DNA from: Theobroma cacao
Lineage: Eukaryota; Streptophyta; Magnoliopsida; Malvales; Malvaceae
Direction of reading: 5' to 3'
Length of the DNA: 64,000 nt
NCBI RefSeq assembly: GCF_000208745.1
Contig: NC_030853.1
Coordinates: forward strand, 1,516,619-1,580,618
Numbering within the stretch: the first letter of the stretch is position 1; every line of letters starts with the position of its first letter. Below are positions 63,580 through 64,000 of this stretch, piece by piece. The translations under genes were made by a program, and so were the position numbers. The notes under the pieces are model-generated. The model was not told the origin of the DNA and did no database searches. It saw only the letters and a list, made by a program, of their open reading frames with translations.

Positions 63580-64000
63580 CACCACAAGAAAACAGTTTTT
63601 TTCTGATGGAAAAAATTCTGTTGGAAATTTTTGTTGGAAATTTTCAATGGAATTCTAACAAAAATTGTTGTTAATTTTTCCAACGGATTTCTAACGGAAA
63701 TATTCCAACGCAATTTTTCCATTGAAAATCCGTTGAAAAATTTTTTTGCACCCAAAAAAATTTCACTCACCACCTTTTCCGACGGAATTTCCAACGAAAA
63801 ATAATTCGTTGGAAATCCGTTGGAAAATTTATGGCGCCAAAAAATTTAAAATTTGCTAAATTTTCCAACGGAATATTCCGTTGGAGAATTTCATAGGTAT
63901 TGCTTTTTTAAAAATTTTTTATTTAAAATATATTAAGAATTTTTAAAAATTTTATTAATCATTTATAAGAAATATATTAATAAAATTAAATATATACATA
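63580..64000 (+). mobile_element. Left end of a CACTA (En/Spm) transposon
   Basis: Begins CACCACAAGAAAAC, one base from the usual plant CACTACAAGAAAA terminus, and is followed by many subterminal copies of TTTCCAACGGAAT-like motifs in both orientations (for example 63683-63695 and 63863-63885). This arrangement is characteristic of CACTA elements. The transposase and the other end, if present, lie beyond the window. Confidence 0.82.

Overview
The window is nuclear DNA of a flowering plant, almost certainly a eudicot. Genes are multi-exon with GT-AG introns, intergenic DNA is very AT-rich, and several plant transposon classes are present (Ty1-copia, a gypsy-type element with a tRNA-Asp-like primer site, a solo LTR, a tRNA-derived SINE and a CACTA end). 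The style of the solo LTR, especially its 3' end, reminds me of Malvaceae (cacao/cotton relatives). That is a weak recollection, not a measurement.

Positions 1-30150 are the gene-rich part. On the + strand lie a ten-exon multi-pass membrane protein of the At3g27390 type (4997-9414), an early nodulin-like phytocyanin whose start region looks frameshifted (11001-11625), a last-exon relic of a CXE11-type carboxylesterase (about 11965-12357) and an intronless NAC transcription factor ending in a glutamine-rich coding minisatellite (14679-16158). On the - strand lie an 18-exon GPI inositol-deacylase PGAP1 (16774-24888, 1110 residues by my splicing), a decayed RING-finger gene (26268-27858) and a GT92/DUF23 glycosyltransferase (28257-30143). 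The CXE11, PGAP1, GT92, RING and At3g27390 set matches neighbouring loci I recall from Arabidopsis chromosome 3 (At3g27320, At3g27325, At3g27330, At3g27390), so this looks like an old collinear block with later insertions.

Positions 30150-38400 are AT-rich and appear gene-free, with a few local tandem repeats. An R2R3-MYB gene with a clear TATA box follows (38492-39592), then another AT-rich spacer.

Positions 41600-64000 form a duplicated, transposon-invaded region. It holds an intact DUF971 (GBBH-like N-terminal domain) gene (43293-45032), a C2-domain plus coiled-coil gene with a frameshift (46875-47911), and repeated non-coding blocks around both. A second DUF971 copy (54409-63214) has lost its start codon and is split by about 7.4 kb of inserted gypsy-type DNA, which itself contains a 3063-bp solo LTR. 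A 5'-truncated copia element lies at about 50.1-54.1 kb, and a CACTA transposon end runs off the right edge.

The genes do not form one pathway. PGAP1 remodels GPI anchors in the ER, GT92 is a Golgi-type glycosyltransferase, the phytocyanin is probably secreted, and NAC and MYB are transcription factors. I see no operon-like or defence-island system. The notable signals are gene decay (RING, DUF971 copy, CXE11 relic), coding tandem repeats and nested insertions.
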